From Hyphomicrobiales bacterium (GTDB lineage Bacteria > Pseudomonadota > Alphaproteobacteria > Rhizobiales > Xanthobacteraceae): 38,888 nucleotides of DNA. Both the position numbers and the translations under genes were made by a program. Of this stretch, positions 37,949 to 38,888 are shown piece by piece. The DNA is taken from positions 1 through 38,888 of the forward strand of contig JAKFUP010000103.1 in the NCBI GenBank assembly GCA_021732625.1. The letters run 5' to 3'. Every line of letters begins with the position of its first letter. Within the stretch, counting starts at the first letter, position 1. The notes beneath the pieces were generated by a model. The model did no database searches and was not told the DNA's origin. It was given only the letters and a program-made list of their open reading frames with translations.

Positions 37949-38888
37949 CTAAGCGCTCGGGGCCATCAATCGAGCGAGCGGGCGATTGAAGCTTTGACGT
38001 CCATTTTTAAAGCCCATCACAATGTCGGGTAGTTCAGCGATAGCGTTCCTGCCGCTGTCGGTGTTGAGCACGACAAAGTCCGCGGAATTACCCACGGCAA
38101 TTCCGTAGTCATCGAGCTTCATCATTCGGGCGGGTAGCTGCGTCACGAGATCGAGGCATGCGTCGAATTCGCTGACGGATGCATGTGCGACGTTGGCGTA
38201 GAAATTCGCCATCCGCAGCAGCGATGCGTCGCCGAACGGCGTGAACGGATTGAGCACGTTGTTGGTGGCGATCGAGCACAACACGCCTTTTTCGACCAGC
38301 TTGTGTGCGGCCGTCAATCCGCGCGGCGAGTTATGCGTGGCGTCGCGGCCCATCAGGTAAAGATCGGTTGCCGGCAAGACTGTGACGGCAACACCGGCGC
38401 GGGCAAGCTGTGCTGCGGCCCGATCAAGCGCATCCGGTGGCAGGGCGGATAGTTTGGTGGCATGGCCGATCGCGACGCGGCCCTGATATCCGCGTTTCTC
38501 GGTCTGCTTGCAAACCTCATCGAGGTGCCACCACGATGGATCGAGATCGAAGTCAAGATGCAGATCGATATCGACGTTGAAGGCTTGCGCAAGGTTGAAC
38601 AGCCTCTCAAGATGCATGTTCGGATCGGTGTCCATATAGGGGCAGCCGCCGATCAGATCGCCGCCATTGGACAATGCCTCGACCAGAAGCTCTTCGGTGC
38701 CGGGATCGTTAGTGAGACCTTCCTGCGGAAACACGCACAGGGACAGATCGATGGCCCAAGCATAATCGCGCTTGAGTTGCTTGACTGCCTCGAACCCGCG
38801 CAACCCGATGCGCGGGTCGATTTCGACATGCGTTCGCATCCGCGTGGTGCCATGAACGATGGCGCGCTCGATCACGCGGGCGCCGCGC
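37949..38888 (-). CDS. CodA-like amidohydrolase, partial at window edge
   Basis: At least 313 residues of a cytosine-deaminase-type amidohydrolase; the N-terminus, with the first HxH, lies beyond the window (the frame stays open to 38888 without a credible start). Visible motifs are AIVHGTTRMRTHVEIDP, DIDLHLDFDLDPS (where CodA has a metal His and Glu), RVAIGHATKLSAL (His), and SIATNNVLNPFTPFGDAS. In CodA the last motif reads DD with a metal-binding Asp; here it is NN, as in a distinct subgroup. Deamination of pyrimidine or triazine-like rings, or hydrolysis of a cyclic amide, is possible. It is independent of the yeiH unit, transcribed toward it. Confidence 0.8.
   Translation of the reverse strand, partial: RGARVIERAIVHGTTRMRTHVEIDPRIGLRGFEAVKQLKRDYAWAIDLSLCVFPQEGLTNDPGTEELLVEALSNGGDLIGGCPYMDTDPNMHLERLFNLAQAFNVDIDLHLDFDLDPSWWHLDEVCKQTEKRGYQGRVAIGHATKLSALPPDALDRAAAQLARAGVAVTVLPATDLYLMGRDATHNSPRGLTAAHKLVEKGVLCSIATNNVLNPFTPFGDASLLRMANFYANVAHASVSEFDACLDLVTQLPARMMKLDDYGIAVGNSADFVVLNTDSGRNAIAELPDIVMGFKNGRQSFNRPLARLMAPSA

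Noticed and set aside
1-38888. CRISPR array, insertion sequence or integrase
   Set aside because: No regularly spaced repeats, transposase motifs or integrase motifs were found on either strand.

Overview
The window looks like chromosomal DNA of a high-G+C alphaproteobacterium, most likely of the Bradyrhizobium/Afipia/Rhodopseudomonas group (Nitrobacteraceae). This is inferred from codon use, from tightly overlapping ATGA/TAATG gene junctions, and from the mix of peptide- and Liv-type ABC importers, LysR regulators, bufferin genes and ureide-degradation genes. No rRNA, complete tRNA, CRISPR array or intact transposase was seen.

Layout. (1) 1-4.2 kb: a bufferin pair (MNIO/DUF692 enzyme with its DUF2282 Cys-rich substrate, bufB-bufA), a DUF302 secreted protein, a mercuric-reductase-like flavoprotein and a secreted cupin, suggesting metal or redox stress. 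(2) 4.2-6.4 kb: an MFS exporter, then a scar where an N-terminally truncated, frameshifted glyoxalase/VOC gene abuts an N-terminally truncated aliphatic-amidase/formamidase gene. (3) 6.5-17.3 kb: a ureide/hydantoin-type nitrogen locus with a racemase, a complete peptide-type ABC importer, an amidase with its small DUF4089 partner, a DUF3830 protein, a PuuE-type allantoinase and an allantoate amidohydrolase-type M20 enzyme. A coherent reading is import of an allantoin-like compound, racemisation, ring opening and ammonia release. (4) 17.4-24.96 kb: an accessory block that appears lower in G+C, starting beside a short-chain dehydrogenase fragment and ending at a tRNA 3'-end-like sequence. It holds an NDP-sugar epimerase, a family 2 glycosyltransferase, a CofC/MobA-like nucleotidylyltransferase-fold protein (DUF2064), a transsulfuration-type PLP enzyme, a methylthioadenosine phosphorylase and a 659-residue multi-spanning membrane protein. 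(5) 25.0-27.3 kb: a periplasmic PRC-barrel protein divergent from a cytochrome b561/sulfite-oxidase-fold molybdoenzyme pair. (6) 27.2-29.0 kb: a DUF1045 protein and a LysR regulator. (7) 29.1-35.8 kb: a livGFHM-type importer, a CMD/AhpD-family protein, a Tat-exported binding protein and an NtaA/SnaA-type flavin monooxygenase in one transcription unit. (8) 35.8-38.9 kb: a YeiH-type transporter with its LysR regulator, and a partial CodA-like amidohydrolase.

The most interesting region is block 4. Its set (MTA phosphorylase, epimerase, nucleotidylyltransferase-fold protein, GT2 and polytopic membrane protein) parallels, gene class by gene class, the mycobacterial Rv0535-Rv0541c cluster that makes the 5-methylthioxylose cap of lipoarabinomannan. 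I propose that it makes a methylthiopentose-decorated surface glycan in an alphaproteobacterium, possibly carried on an island integrated at a tRNA gene. The individual gene families are well supported; the pathway is inference.
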